A DNA stretch of 64,000 nucleotides from JAJPKK01 sp963747835 (lineage in GTDB: Bacteria > Pseudomonadota > Alphaproteobacteria > Rhizobiales > Xanthobacteraceae), in the NCBI GenBank assembly GCA_963747835.1, contig CAVVGO010000006.1, forward strand, positions 1,054,001 to 1,118,000. Reading direction: 5' to 3'. Of the stretch, positions 41,682-50,134 are shown one piece after another (within the stretch, counting starts at the first letter, position 1; the number at the start of each line of letters is the position of its first letter). The notes beneath the pieces are model-generated. The model was not told where the DNA came from. It did no database searches and saw nothing but the letters and a program-made list of their open reading frames with translations. A program made the translations under genes and the position numbers.

Positions 41682-42085
41682 GACGTGCTCTGGTCGGCGG
41701 ATGCGCGAGACCGCGAATGGGTGGTGCCTGCTGCGCCCACGGACCGCGGAGCCCCGCGCCGGCCCTTGTCGAGGCGTCTGAGCGCCCCAGTGAAATCAGC
41801 GGCCAACCGGGCGAACGGCATGCCGAGCGCGGCGCGCCGCCCGACCACCACATAGTCGCTTCCGGCGTCGAACCCAGTCGCGGCCGAAAGCCGCACGATT
41901 TCCCGCAATTGCCGGCGCACGCGATTACGTTCCACCGCGCCGCCTACCTTCTTGGAAACCGTGAAACCGACCCGGGCAGGTCCGCCATCGCCGCGGTCGC
42001 GTTCCTGCAAGACGAATCCTGCCGTCGAGGCGGCGGCCCCGGCGGCAGCGGCGATGAAATCTCTCCGTTGCCTCAGTCGTTCCAT
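41678..42085 (-). CDS. rnpA: Ribonuclease P protein component
   Basis: A 135-residue protein that assists the catalytic RNA of RNase P in 5'-maturation of tRNA. It starts MERLRQRRDFIAAAAGAAAS at 42085. The RNA-binding signature is VGFTVSKKVGGAVERNRVRR, followed by QLREIVRL. It has a C-terminal Arg/Ser-rich extension (RGAPRSVGAAGTTHSRSRAS). It lies 34 bp after rpmH and overlaps yidC by 4 bp, the usual order. Confidence 0.95.
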   Translation of the reverse strand: MERLRQRRDFIAAAAGAAASTAGFVLQERDRGDGGPARVGFTVSKKVGGAVERNRVRRQLREIVRLSAATGFDAGSDYVVVGRRAALGMPFARLAADFTGALRRLDKGRRGAPRSVGAAGTTHSRSRASADQSTS

Positions 42086-42119
42086 TGCACCGACATTTGA
42101 AAGCCGGCGCGGCGCCCGG

Positions 42120-42254
42120 TCACGCACTGAGCCGCTTACGGCCGCGCGCCCGGCGGGCGTTAAGCACCTTGCGTCCGCCTACGGTGGCCATTCGGGTCCG
42201 GAAGCCGTGACGGCGCTTGCGTACCAGCTTGCTGGGTTGATAGGTCCGCTTCAC
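42120..42254 (-). CDS. rpmH: Large ribosomal subunit protein bL34
   Basis: A 44-residue ribosomal protein. GTG at 42254 starts MKRTYQPSKLVRKRRHGFRT, continuing RMATVGGRKVLNARRARGRK and ending RLSA at TGA 42120-42122. The sequence is fully typical. GAGGAAAGCC provides the ribosome binding site. It heads the rpmH-rnpA-yidC-engB series on the minus strand. Confidence 0.97.
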   Translation of the reverse strand: MKRTYQPSKLVRKRRHGFRTRMATVGGRKVLNARRARGRKRLSA

Positions 42255-42798
42255 GGCTTTCCTCTTTGATTCCTAAAGCTTGACGCTTAATGAAACAGAG
42301 CGTCAATCCCGCCAAGACTGGCTGCGAAGTCGGAAAGCCAAGTCGGGAAGAGACGCTCGTTGCGGCGGCTTATACGGGAGGCCCCCCGCCCCGTCAATGC
42401 GGCCATGGGCGCTCGTTGGACGCTTGTTCAGTGCTGGGGGAGTCGTGCCGGCAGACCTGGTCCGCCAGTCCGCTATCGTCAAAAAACGGGGAACGCCGCG
42501 AACCAGCGGGTCGTGTATAAAGTGATCGAGGACGCATGATGCCGAAGAGGTTCAGTCGTTTCGCATACGATCATGCCCGGGATCCGAACCAGTGATCAAA
42601 GCCGCACAGCGCCGCCATGCCGATTGAGCGCAATCGGACGGAACTACGGCGGCCGGCGGGTCGTGGCTTCACGGTGCTGCCGATTGTGCCGCTCCTCGTC
42701 GTTCCGCCGATCGCTAGACGACTGGTGTCGATGTGCGACGGCAATAAAGCTAAAAACGAAATATCAGGACTGGGTTCAGGGCACCGTCGGAGGCACAT
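42255..42798. other. Divergent intergenic region between rpmH and the FAD oxidoreductase gene
   Basis: About 540 bp. It contains the rpmH promoter side with an inverted repeat at 42280-42306 and the upstream region of the plus-strand oxidoreductase. Short frames exist but show no family features. Related gene pairs elsewhere often carry a TVP38-type membrane protein upstream; I looked for its hydrophobic pattern here and did not see it. Confidence 0.5.
42280..42306. promoter_or_regulatory. Inverted repeat in the rpmH promoter region
   Basis: TTGACGCT, 11-nt spacer, AGCGTCAA: perfect 8-bp arms. On the minus strand TTGACG could serve as a -35 box for rpmH. The symmetry may also mark a regulator site. 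Confidence 0.4.
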
Positions 42799-44220
42799 TT
42801 GGCTGAAGTGCTCAGGCCGGACATTTGCGTGATCGGGGCCGGCTCGGGCGGCCTGTCGGTGGCGGCGGCCGCCGCAGCGTTCGGCGCGCCTGTCGTCCTC
42901 GTCGAGAAGGGCAAGATGGGCGGCGACAGCCTCAACTACGGCAGCGTGCCGTCGAAAGCGCTGATTGCGGCCGCGAACCGGGCGCATGACAGCGCGGCGG
43001 CCGGCATGTTCGGGGTGGATGCCGAACCCAGGATCGATTTTGCCCGCGTCCACCGTCACATCCACAGGGCGATCGCCGCCGTCGCGCCGAGCGACGCCAA
43101 GGAGCGTTTCACCGGCCTCGGCGTCCGGGTTATTTCTGGTACGGGCACGTTCACGAACAGCCGAACCATTGCGGTCGATGGAGAAATCGAGATCAAGGCC
43201 CGGCGCTTTGTCGTCGCGACCGGCTCATCGCCCGCCATTCCGACGAATTCCCGGCCTCGCCGAGACCCCGTATCTCACAAACGAGACAGTGTTCGACCTG
43301 ACTGCGTTACCGTCCCATCTGGTGGTGCTGGGCGGCAGCTCGGTCGGACTGGAATTCGCCCAGGCGTTCCGGCGGCTCGGTGCGCAGGTGACCGTCATCG
43401 AAGCCGATCGTCCGCTCGCCACCGACGATCCGGAATGCGCCGCGATCGTGCTCGACGCGCTGCCCGCGACGGCGTCGCGATCCGCACCGGCACCGCTGTC
43501 ACGTCGGTGCGTCAGGCCGCGGAGGGCGTCGCGCTGGTCGTCAAGCACGGCGATACCGAGGAGACTGTCGCGGCAAGCCACCTCTTTGTCGCCAGCGGCC
43601 GCGTGCCGAGCTTCGAGGGTTTGGGCCTCAAAAACGCACGCATCAAGCACGGCCCCGGCGGCATCGTGGTTAACCGCCGCCTCAAAACATCGAACCGGCG
43701 CGTCTATGCCATCGGGGATGTAACTGGCGCCTTGATGTTAACCCACGTAGCCAATTACCACGCCGGGATCGTTATCCGCGATGCGCTGTTCCGGTTGCCG
43801 GCGAAAGTAAGCTATACTGGGCTTCCGCGGGTCACCTATACGGATCCGGAACTTGCCCATGTCGGGCTGAGTGATGAAGAGGCGAGACAGAGAGGCAATA
43901 TCCGCCTGCTGCGGTGGTCGTATCACGACAACGACCGCGCCCAGGCCGAACGCACGACAAGCGGTCACGTCAAGGTGGTGACTGGCAAGACCGGCCGCAT
44001 CCTTGGAGTCACCATGGTGGGGGCGCATGCCGGCGAGCTGATCGCACCATGGACGCTCGCGATCGCGGAGGGCATCAACATCAGCGCTATGGCTCAGGTG
44101 GTAGCGCCTTATCCGACGTTCGGCGAGATCAACAAACGAGCCGCCATGAGCTTTTTCTCAGGCGCCGCGGGAAATTCAACAGTGCGGCGGATCGTCGGAT
44201 GGTTCCGCAGGCTGGGATGA
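42799..44220 (+). CDS. Disulfide-oxidoreductase-like flavoprotein with SxxxxS active site (two compensating frame shifts)
   Basis: About 473 residues, related to dihydrolipoamide dehydrogenase and mercuric reductase. The FAD motif is ICVIGAGSGGLSVAAAAAAF. The redox site that normally reads CLNxGCVPSKAL reads MGGDSLNYGSVPSKAL: both Cys are Ser (44 and 49, codons AGC at 42928-42930 and 42943-42945). The NAD-binding segment VVLGGSSVGLEFAQAFRRLG is read in another frame between about 43246 and 43462. The frame then returns to GVAIRTGTAVTSV, YAIGDVTGALMLTHVANYHA and the dimerisation domain. The usual C-terminal HPT pair reads APYPTFGE. TTG at 42799 has GGAGG 5 nt upstream. It overlaps the kinase gene by 4 bp. 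Confidence 0.83.
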   Translation: MAEVLRPDICVIGAGSGGLSVAAAAAAFGAPVVLVEKGKMGGDSLNYGSVPSKALIAAANRAHDSAAAGMFGVDAEPRIDFARVHRHIHRAIAAVAPSDAKERFTGLGVRVISGTGTFTNSRTIAVDGEIEIKARRFVVATGSSPAIPTNSRPRRDPVSHKRDSVRPDCVTVPSGGAGRQLGRTGIRPGVPAARCAGDRHRSRSSARHRRSGMRRDRARRAARDGVAIRTGTAVTSVRQAAEGVALVVKHGDTEETVAASHLFVASGRVPSFEGLGLKNARIKHGPGGIVVNRRLKTSNRRVYAIGDVTGALMLTHVANYHAGIVIRDALFRLPAKVSYTGLPRVTYTDPELAHVGLSDEEARQRGNIRLLRWSYHDNDRAQAERTTSGHVKVVTGKTGRILGVTMVGAHAGELIAPWTLAIAEGINISAMAQVVAPYPTFGEINKRAAMSFFSGAAGNSTVRRIVGWFRRLG

Positions 44221-45716
44221 GGCAATCGGTGCTGACGCGAGACAACCCGGACCATGGCCCACAGCCGGCCGCCGCCGAGCCGCCGCGGCCGCGCATCCGT
44301 TTTGGCATGTCGGCGAAACTGCTGATCCTGACTGTGCTGTTCGTGATGCTCGCGGAAGTGTGTTTCTACGTGCCGTCGATCGCGAGTTTCCGGCTCAGCT
44401 GGATCGACAACAAGCTCAGCGCCGCGAATACCGCGGCCCTCGTCTTCGAGGTCGCGCCGGAGATTCCCGACAGTCTTTCCAAGCAAATTCTCGACAGTAT
44501 CGGGGCGCGCGCGCTCGCTCTGAAAATGGGCCAGCAACGCCGGCTGCTCGCTACCACGCAACTGCCGAGCGAAGTGCTGCAGGAAGTCGACACCCGCACC
44601 ATGATGGCGATGCACGACATCATGGAGGCATTCCAGACGCTGCTGTTCGCCAAAGACACCGACGTCCTGCGCGCCATCGGGCCGGCCCCCATGGGTGGTG
44701 AGTTCGTCGAGATAGTGCTCGATGAAGGCCCGCTGCGGAAGGCGATGTGGCGCTACTCGCGAAGCGTGCTTCTGGTGTCGCTCGCGATATCGGCAATCAC
44801 GGCGGCGCTGGTGTATTTCGCGCTGCATTATCTGTTCGTGCGCCCGCTCTACCGCATCGCCGCCGACATGATGGCTTTTCACGCCGACCCGGAAAATCCG
44901 ACCCGGGTCATGGTTCCAAGCCGGCGCCCCGACGAGATCGGTTTTGTCGAGCGAGAGCTTGCCGAGATGCAGCGCGATCTTGCAGCCATGCTGGCGCAGA
45001 AGACGCGGCTTGCGGCACTCGGCCTCGCGGTGTCGAAGATTAATCACGATCTGCGCAATCTGCTCGCTTCCGCGCAGCTGTTTTCCGACCGGCTCGCCCT
45101 CCTGCCCGATCCGCAGGTCCAGCGTTTCGCCCCGAAACTGATGCGGGCGCTGGAGCGCGCCATCGATTTCTGTCAGGCAACGCTCTCCTATGGCCGCGCC
45201 CAAGAGCCGCCGCCGGACCGCCGGCCGGTCGCCGTGATGGAACTCGTCGAGGAGGTGCGCGACACGCTCGGCCTGCAGCCGGATGCGTCGATTGGCTGGA
45301 TCACGGCGATCGACCGCAGCCTGACGGTCGATGCCGACCGCGACCAGTTGCTGCGCGTCCTCGTCAACCTCGCCCGCAACGCCGTGCAGGCGCTGGAGTC
45401 CCGCGCCCCCAACGACGCAACCCGCGACCAGATCCGGATCACCGGGCGGCGTGAGGGTGGCATCGTCATCATCGAGGTCGCGGATACCGGCCCGGGCTTC
45501 TCCCCACAGGCGCGGGCACATCTGTTCGAGGCGTTCCAGGGCTCGACCCGGACCGGCGGCTCGGGCCTGGGGCTTGCGATCGCGGCCGAACTGGTGCGCG
45601 CGCATGGCGGCGAGATGGACCTTGTCGATGGAACCATCGGGGCCACCTTCCGCATGAGGATTCCCGACCGACCGATCCCGCTGCAGGCCCGTCGCGACGA
45701 GCGGGCGCGGGCATGA
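44217..45716 (+). CDS. Membrane-bound sensor histidine kinase
   Basis: A 499-residue kinase. Membrane segments lie near residues 31-52 (AKLLILTVLFVMLAEVCFYV) and 182-206 (SVLLVSLAISAITAALVYFA), with a periplasmic sensor part between them. A HAMP-like linker (FVRPLYRIAADMMAFHADPE) follows, then the phosphoacceptor helix LGLAVSKINHDLRNLLASAQ (His277). The ATPase domain shows LLRVLVNLARNAVQALESRA, IEVADTGPGFSPQARAHLFE and TRTGGSGLGLAIAAELVRAH. The ATG overlaps the oxidoreductase stop (ATGA), so the two are translated together. No response regulator gene is adjacent. Confidence 0.92.
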   Translation: MRQSVLTRDNPDHGPQPAAAEPPRPRIRFGMSAKLLILTVLFVMLAEVCFYVPSIASFRLSWIDNKLSAANTAALVFEVAPEIPDSLSKQILDSIGARALALKMGQQRRLLATTQLPSEVLQEVDTRTMMAMHDIMEAFQTLLFAKDTDVLRAIGPAPMGGEFVEIVLDEGPLRKAMWRYSRSVLLVSLAISAITAALVYFALHYLFVRPLYRIAADMMAFHADPENPTRVMVPSRRPDEIGFVERELAEMQRDLAAMLAQKTRLAALGLAVSKINHDLRNLLASAQLFSDRLALLPDPQVQRFAPKLMRALERAIDFCQATLSYGRAQEPPPDRRPVAVMELVEEVRDTLGLQPDASIGWITAIDRSLTVDADRDQLLRVLVNLARNAVQALESRAPNDATRDQIRITGRREGGIVIIEVADTGPGFSPQARAHLFEAFQGSTRTGGSGLGLAIAAELVRAHGGEMDLVDGTIGATFRMRIPDRPIPLQARRDERARA

Positions 45717-45933
45717 GGCGGTCTCGAACGGCGCCGGCGGCAGGGAACCGTGGAGTGGGGGCGTCGGAGCGCGCGTTACGCGTCGTTGCCGGCAGCAAAG
45801 GGGCCCAGCGACAACCACAATCCGAAATCCGGGCGTCCGCCGTTCTGGGCGGAGTCTTCCGGGCAGAGTCTTGCCAAGCCGGAACAGAGCCGATAGCTAT
45901 GCCCGACCGTCGGGCTTCCCGGCGTTCCGGTCG

Positions 45934-46010
45934 GCGCCCGTAGCTCAGCTGGATAGAGCACGGACTACAAATCTGGGGGTCGGGAGTTCGAAATCTCTCC
46001 GGGCGCGCCA
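45934..46010 (+). tRNA. tRNA-Arg (ACG type) at the left end of the integrated element, aberrant
   Basis: 77 nt with acceptor GCGCCCG/CGGGCGC, discriminator G, encoded CCA and D-arm GCTCAGCTGGATAGAGC. It resembles rhizobial tRNA-Arg(ACG), in which the loop reads CTACGAA. Here the anticodon loop reads CTACAAA (anticodon ACA), the anticodon stem starts ACGGA where ACCAGA is expected, and the T-loop is TTCGAAAT, one base too long. The copy of the 3' half at 63882-63928 has CTACGAA and a normal T-loop. Either this copy is damaged or the read has errors. Confidence 0.8.
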
Positions 46011-46694
46011 GCACTTAGCTCACTTTTACAAATCACATTCAGCATCGGGTCAACACATGGTCACCTTGCGGCGACCATTGCCCCATCCCCTTCCGCATTT
46101 TGGACGGCACGACCGTTGAGCGCCGACGGCTATGCGCCCGACGCATATCCTTCGCTCTCTCTCTAACTCCTCTTTATTCTAAAAAGAGAAAGGCACTGTC
46201 CGCGCTGTCCGCGCTGTCCGAACTGCAACAAAAATCGGCATTTATCGCCTGGGACCTCCGGCGTCCTCCGCTGTCGGCGCTGTCCGAGCCGCCGGCGGCA
46301 AGGTGGCGAGAGAGATGATCCGGGCGTCCGGCTCCCCGTTGAAAACAATTGAATTTTCGAAGCGACGATTACGCTTCTCTGGCCATTTATACTTGGCGAG
46401 AAAATCTCACCTAAGCATAGGACAGGCGCGTCAGGCTATTGTGATCGGAGATGGCATGATCAAGCTAAGTAATTCCAAGCATAATGGCCCGGTTAAACAA
46501 TCAAAACTCTCGCGTTTGAAATAAAATCTCTGCGCGTGAGGATGTCGCGGTTACAGGGAACGCCGCCGCGCGGAACCGAAACCCCCTACCCGGGGGTGCC
46601 GGGCTGCCGAAAGCTGGAGGTCGGGGCATGACTGTCCGAAAGTCGCGCCGGTATTGCGCCAGTGGTGGCGATCAACAGCGAAGGGGCGCGGGGC
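46011..46694. other. Left-end non-coding region of the element
   Basis: About 680 bp next to the left attachment site. It holds the CTGTCCGCG iterations, further CTGTCCG-like motifs near 46270-46285 and 46640, and an AT-rich part (about 46330-46530). A 73-codon plus-strand frame at 46303-46524 is open but has no family features and no clear ribosome binding site, so it is not called. Confidence 0.55.
46196..46220 (+). repeat. CTGTCCGCG iterations, left arm
   Basis: CTGTCCGCG, CTGTCCGCG, CTGTCCG in direct succession. The same 9-mer is repeated in the opposite orientation at 63652-63676. The location about 190 bp inside the left attachment site is where arm-type integrase sites are found. Confidence 0.65.
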
Positions 46695-48866
46695 TCAGAG
46701 GCAGAGCTCGTCCGGTGGCTTGTACGTCAAGGTGATCTTGCGGCTCGTCGAGTGGTGGCGATCGACGGTGACGCCCTTGTTGGCGAGCAGCGGCGTCGCG
46801 CGGCTCAGCAGATTGCCGAAGACGGTCGGTGTTGACGGCCAGGTCTTCGCGTTCCTGGCCGCGTCGGTGGCGGACAGCGCGACTAAAGGCAATAGATTAG
46901 TCGCACTGCCTTCCCACACGCCGGCCGGCAGCTCGCACACGAACTTGTAGATTGCCATCGCTACCGCGTCGGCTTCGAACGTGGCATCGGCCGCCCGCTT
47001 GCGGTTCGATATGTAGGTGTTGATGAACGTGTGCTTGTCCCAGCCAAGTCCCGGCTCGGCGGCGGTCACGAACTTCGCGAAGTCCGCCATGCGCGGCAGC
47101 TCTTCGAGGTGCACCGAACCCGCGTTTGCGATAGCACTGCGGATCGCGTTGAGCAGCGCTCCCAAGATGAACGGACGCTGCTGCTCAAAGTCGGCCAGCA
47201 CCTCATCCTCGGTCCTGCGGGACTTTTGGGTGATTGGCAGCAGATGAATGATCACCGCCCGGTCCGCGAGATCGGCGCGGTCGGTGAGCTGTTCGATCCC
47301 GTTCAATATGATCGGTCGCGCGGCTTCGAATATTGTTTCCTCTCGATCGCTGTGGAGCGTGCGCGTCGCAAAGCCGCTGCCCGTGGACAGCCGGCAAAGC
47401 GCGTCCGACAGCCAGTTTGCGACGTACGAGAGGTTGTCGAACGTCATGACCCAGGATTTGGCGGCCGACACGACGAGATCGCGGTCTTCTTTTGGCGCGC
47501 CGCGATTCGGGGCCGCTCGCGGATCTATGAGATCGCGAAGCAGGCGCGACACGAACGACTTGCCGGTGCCCTGCTCCCCTTGAACGACAAGGATCGGGTA
47601 CGGTCCTTTCGGCCGAAACGCCATCACCAGCCACGCCACAACGAGCACAAAGTCATCGTCGCTGACATTGATGAAGCTGCGCAGGAGATCGATGTCGTAG
47701 CCGAGCTCCGGTTCCGACAGCGGCCGCATCGCCGGCGATCGAACGAATTTGACCGGCGGGTTTTCGACGAGCTTTATTTCGTCCCTGGTGATCTCCACCG
47801 CGCGCCAGGTCGGATCGCCGAGGTCGACATAGATGTTTTTGTTGTGGTGACCGATGCGCAGAAAGGGCTCATATTGAGGACCATCGTTGATGGCCCGCGC
47901 TTCGAGCACGCGCACCGTATCTTCGTAGGCTTGGCTGCGGATTGCGCTGCCGGTTTCCCGGAAATAGATGCCGCACAGCCATAGCCGAAACCGCGTCGAT
48001 CGAATCTCGGCGTTCTCGCGACGCTCGTTGATCGGGAATGTCGCATAGGCGATCTGATCGGCGTCGTGCCACAACTCACAAAACTCGCAGAGCTGCAACA
48101 AGACGGTGCTTTGCGGCACGCGCTTGCCACCATCGTCTTCATCGGCGCCCTCGGCGCGGCCGTTGCCACCCTTCGCCGTCGTCTTGTGCTGCGCCGGCTT
48201 GGCGGCGGCGACGAGCGCGCCGGCGCGCGCCTCGTCCCAGCCTTCTTCAAGCGCGTCGGCCGCGTCCCACCCGACCTTGTTTCCCGACGGCGGCGACACG
48301 ATCGCGACGCCGAGCGCGCCGGCCGCGATCGCCGCCTTGGCAACCGCCTGGGCGTAATCGAGACCGGCGATATCGGAATCCGGCCACACCGTGACCTGCC
48401 GCCCGCGCAGGACGCTCCAATCGGCTTTGCCGGCCGATTTCGCACCACCCGGCGACGTCACCACCGCCATCGCCGGCAGGAGTCCCGTGGCTGCGTCGGC
48501 CGCCTTCTCACCCTCAGTGATGACCACCGGAGCGTCGGGCCGCTGGGCAAGCCCTTGCAGGCCGTAGAGCGGCCGTTTGCCGGACCACGTTTCCCAGCGC
48601 CATTCGGTCGCGGTGCCGCGGCGCGCATAGGTGAGCGGGCGGAACTCCTTGCCTTCGCCTGTGTCGAACCGGCAGGCGTATCCAAGCAGCGCGCCGGCCG
48701 CGTCACGGTATTCCCAGCGCTTCGATGGTTTGCCGAGCTTCGGGTGCGACGCCGGTGCCGTCGGCGCGCCATCGGGCACGGGCATGATCGAGGTCGACGC
48801 CAGCTTCGGCTTCGCCGGTGCGGGCTCGGCACCGCCGGCGATCGGCGCAAACGGGTCAGCGCTCAT
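46695..48866 (-). CDS. Phage/plasmid-type TOPRIM primase with superfamily 3-like ATPase domain
   Basis: A 723-residue replication protein. The N-terminal half has a TOPRIM-like region: VVITEGEKAADAATGLLPAM, then VTVWPDSDIAGLDYAQAVAK. The C-terminal half is an ATPase with Walker A in ILVVQGEQGTGKSFVSRLLR and a Walker B-like WVMTFDNLSYVANWLSDALC. It would prime and unwind the element's DNA. The start at 48866 overlaps the upstream gene (a primase-type DNA-binding domain) by 11 bp, so the two may be parts of one primase. It is the last gene before the left attachment site. Confidence 0.82.
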   Translation of the reverse strand: MSADPFAPIAGGAEPAPAKPKLASTSIMPVPDGAPTAPASHPKLGKPSKRWEYRDAAGALLGYACRFDTGEGKEFRPLTYARRGTATEWRWETWSGKRPLYGLQGLAQRPDAPVVITEGEKAADAATGLLPAMAVVTSPGGAKSAGKADWSVLRGRQVTVWPDSDIAGLDYAQAVAKAAIAAGALGVAIVSPPSGNKVGWDAADALEEGWDEARAGALVAAAKPAQHKTTAKGGNGRAEGADEDDGGKRVPQSTVLLQLCEFCELWHDADQIAYATFPINERRENAEIRSTRFRLWLCGIYFRETGSAIRSQAYEDTVRVLEARAINDGPQYEPFLRIGHHNKNIYVDLGDPTWRAVEITRDEIKLVENPPVKFVRSPAMRPLSEPELGYDIDLLRSFINVSDDDFVLVVAWLVMAFRPKGPYPILVVQGEQGTGKSFVSRLLRDLIDPRAAPNRGAPKEDRDLVVSAAKSWVMTFDNLSYVANWLSDALCRLSTGSGFATRTLHSDREETIFEAARPIILNGIEQLTDRADLADRAVIIHLLPITQKSRRTEDEVLADFEQQRPFILGALLNAIRSAIANAGSVHLEELPRMADFAKFVTAAEPGLGWDKHTFINTYISNRKRAADATFEADAVAMAIYKFVCELPAGVWEGSATNLLPLVALSATDAARNAKTWPSTPTVFGNLLSRATPLLANKGVTVDRHHSTSRKITLTYKPPDELCL

Positions 48867-49167
48867 AAGGCTCAATTCCGAGCATGGTGGCGATGCGCTT
48901 GGCGGCTTCCCCCTGGCCAATGCGAAACAGGTACGCAGCAAGACTGGTGAGATCACCGCCGCGGTCGCCGGTCGCGAAGTCGCTCCAAAAGCCGTTGTTG
49001 ATGTTGACCTTGAAACTGCCCTTGCGTCCGTCCGCGCGGTTCGGATTGATGGCGACCCATTCCGCACCCTCGCGGCGCCCGTCCGGCAGCCACCGGCGCA
49101 CGATGGTGTCGGCGTGGCGCAGCGCCTCGGCCGCGATGCGTCGGAACGCGATCCGGCGCGCCGTCAT
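48856..49167 (-). CDS. Primase N-terminal-like DNA-binding protein
   Basis: A 103-residue protein. WLPDGRREGAEWVAINPNRA and GSFKVNINNGFWSDFATGDR, followed by GGDLTSLAAYLFRIGQGEAA, resemble the N-terminal region of phage DNA primases (the CHC2-like fold, here without the zinc Cys/His set). It overlaps the primase/helicase gene and the upstream unknown gene (4 bp), forming one transcription unit. It likely presents template to the primase. Confidence 0.75.
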   Translation of the reverse strand: MTARRIAFRRIAAEALRHADTIVRRWLPDGRREGAEWVAINPNRADGRKGSFKVNINNGFWSDFATGDRGGDLTSLAAYLFRIGQGEAAKRIATMLGIEPYER

Positions 49168-49511
49168 GATGCAAAATTCCTGATCGTGCTGGCCGCGAGC
49201 GCTGCACGATGTTTTTCTTCGTCACGAAAATAAGCCCAGATTTCCGGCTCATCCTCGTAGCTGCCAAAGTGCGTGAAAAACGGCCCCTCACCGAATTGGA
49301 GCGCATAGTATGCGACGTCCTCGACGCTGCCCGTGCACGTCACCGGGATCGTGGTGACGTAGGACTCCGCGCCGTCGCCGAGTTGGTAGACCTCCATGAG
49401 CCACCCGATCACTGGCGTCCGAAAAAGCTTGTTCTCGTCGAACTCCGGCGTCACGACGGTCCAACCGAACTGCGCAGGCACGACAGAGTGGGTGACCGGG
49501 TCGCGATCCAT
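49164..49511 (-). CDS. Unknown protein of the integrated element
   Basis: A 115-residue, acidic, soluble protein with no family I recognise. Segments include HSVVPAQFGWTVVTPEFDEN, VIGWLMEVYQLGDGAESYVT and HFGSYEDEPEIWAYFRDEEK. It overlaps the next gene by 4 bp and follows the AlpA-like gene after 2 bp, so it is part of the replication operon. It may be an accessory replication or anti-host protein; nothing in the sequence decides. Confidence 0.7.
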   Translation of the reverse strand: MDRDPVTHSVVPAQFGWTVVTPEFDENKLFRTPVIGWLMEVYQLGDGAESYVTTIPVTCTGSVEDVAYYALQFGEGPFFTHFGSYEDEPEIWAYFRDEEKHRAALAASTIRNFAS

Positions 49512-49513
49512 TG

Positions 49514-49723
49514 TTAGTCAGCGGCGGCCGCCGTCGACGTCCGAATATGCGCCGCGATGAACGCCAACACGTCGGAGCGCCGGTAGCGCACGCTGCGGCC
49601 CATCTTGACGAACGGAACGCCGCCGCCGCTGACCCGGCGCGCCTGGAGCGTTTTCACCTTTAAACGCAGCAGGTCGGCGGCCTCGTGCTCGGTCAAAAGT
49701 TCATGCTGTGCCTGTTGGTCCAT
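49514..49723 (-). CDS. AlpA/excisionase-like helix-turn-helix protein
   Basis: A 69-residue DNA-binding protein of the MerR-like excisionase family. LLTEHEAADLLRLKVKTLQA is the helix-turn-helix and GGVPFVKMGRSVRYRRSDVL the wing. ATG at 49723 has GGAGA upstream. Such proteins either control the integrase or act as excision factor. Here it starts the replication operon and lies far from the integrase, so a regulatory role is more likely. Confidence 0.85.
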   Translation of the reverse strand: MDQQAQHELLTEHEAADLLRLKVKTLQARRVSGGGVPFVKMGRSVRYRRSDVLAFIAAHIRTSTAAAAD

Positions 49724-49861
49724 GCGCTGATTCTCCCGATTTCGATCGGGCCAAACTGGCAGGAACACGGTCGAAACTCATCGGACTTTTGGGACTTTGT
49801 CCGGACTTCTCGGACCTGTCCGCGAGCCTGCCGAAAAACGCCGGCAGGCTCGCGTGTGTTG

Positions 49862-50134
49862 TCAGGGTCGGTTGATTAGGCGCGCGAAGTCTCGCGCGAC
49901 CCGGAGCTTGGAAGCGTGCGCTGCCGCCGCGAGCTCGATGACCTTCAGCATGGGCCAAGCGGCACTCAGGGTCTCCCCCGTCGGGCTGGCGGCCTTTTCG
50001 AGTGCATCGGCAATCCAGCATTGATCGTCGAGGCGTTGACAAAGGTCGGCCAGCATGTGTTCGAGCGTCGACCGCGACAAGCGGGTCGAGGCTTTCTTTG
50101 TTGCCGGTTTGACGGCCCGCTTCGACCGCTTCAT
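49862..50134 (-). CDS. Small unknown protein of the integrated element
   Basis: A 90-residue protein with a basic N-terminus (MKRSKRAVKPATKKASTRLS) and a helical remainder (TLEHMLADLCQRLDDQCWIA, then IELAAAAHASKLRVARDFAR). No family recognised. It overlaps the end of the S24-like gene by 4 bp, so the two are coupled. The 138 bp between it and the AlpA-like gene hold no gene and may contain a promoter. Confidence 0.65.
   Translation of the reverse strand: MKRSKRAVKPATKKASTRLSRSTLEHMLADLCQRLDDQCWIADALEKAASPTGETLSAAWPMLKVIELAAAAHASKLRVARDFARLINRP

Noticed and set aside
42255..42798. Search for a TVP38-type membrane protein or an origin of replication next to rpmH
   Set aside because: No long hydrophobic frame and no cluster of DnaA-box-like sequences was seen.
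46303..46524. A 73-codon basic frame in the left end of the integrated element
   Set aside because: No ribosome binding site, no family features, and it lies in an AT-rich non-coding end with integrase-type repeats.
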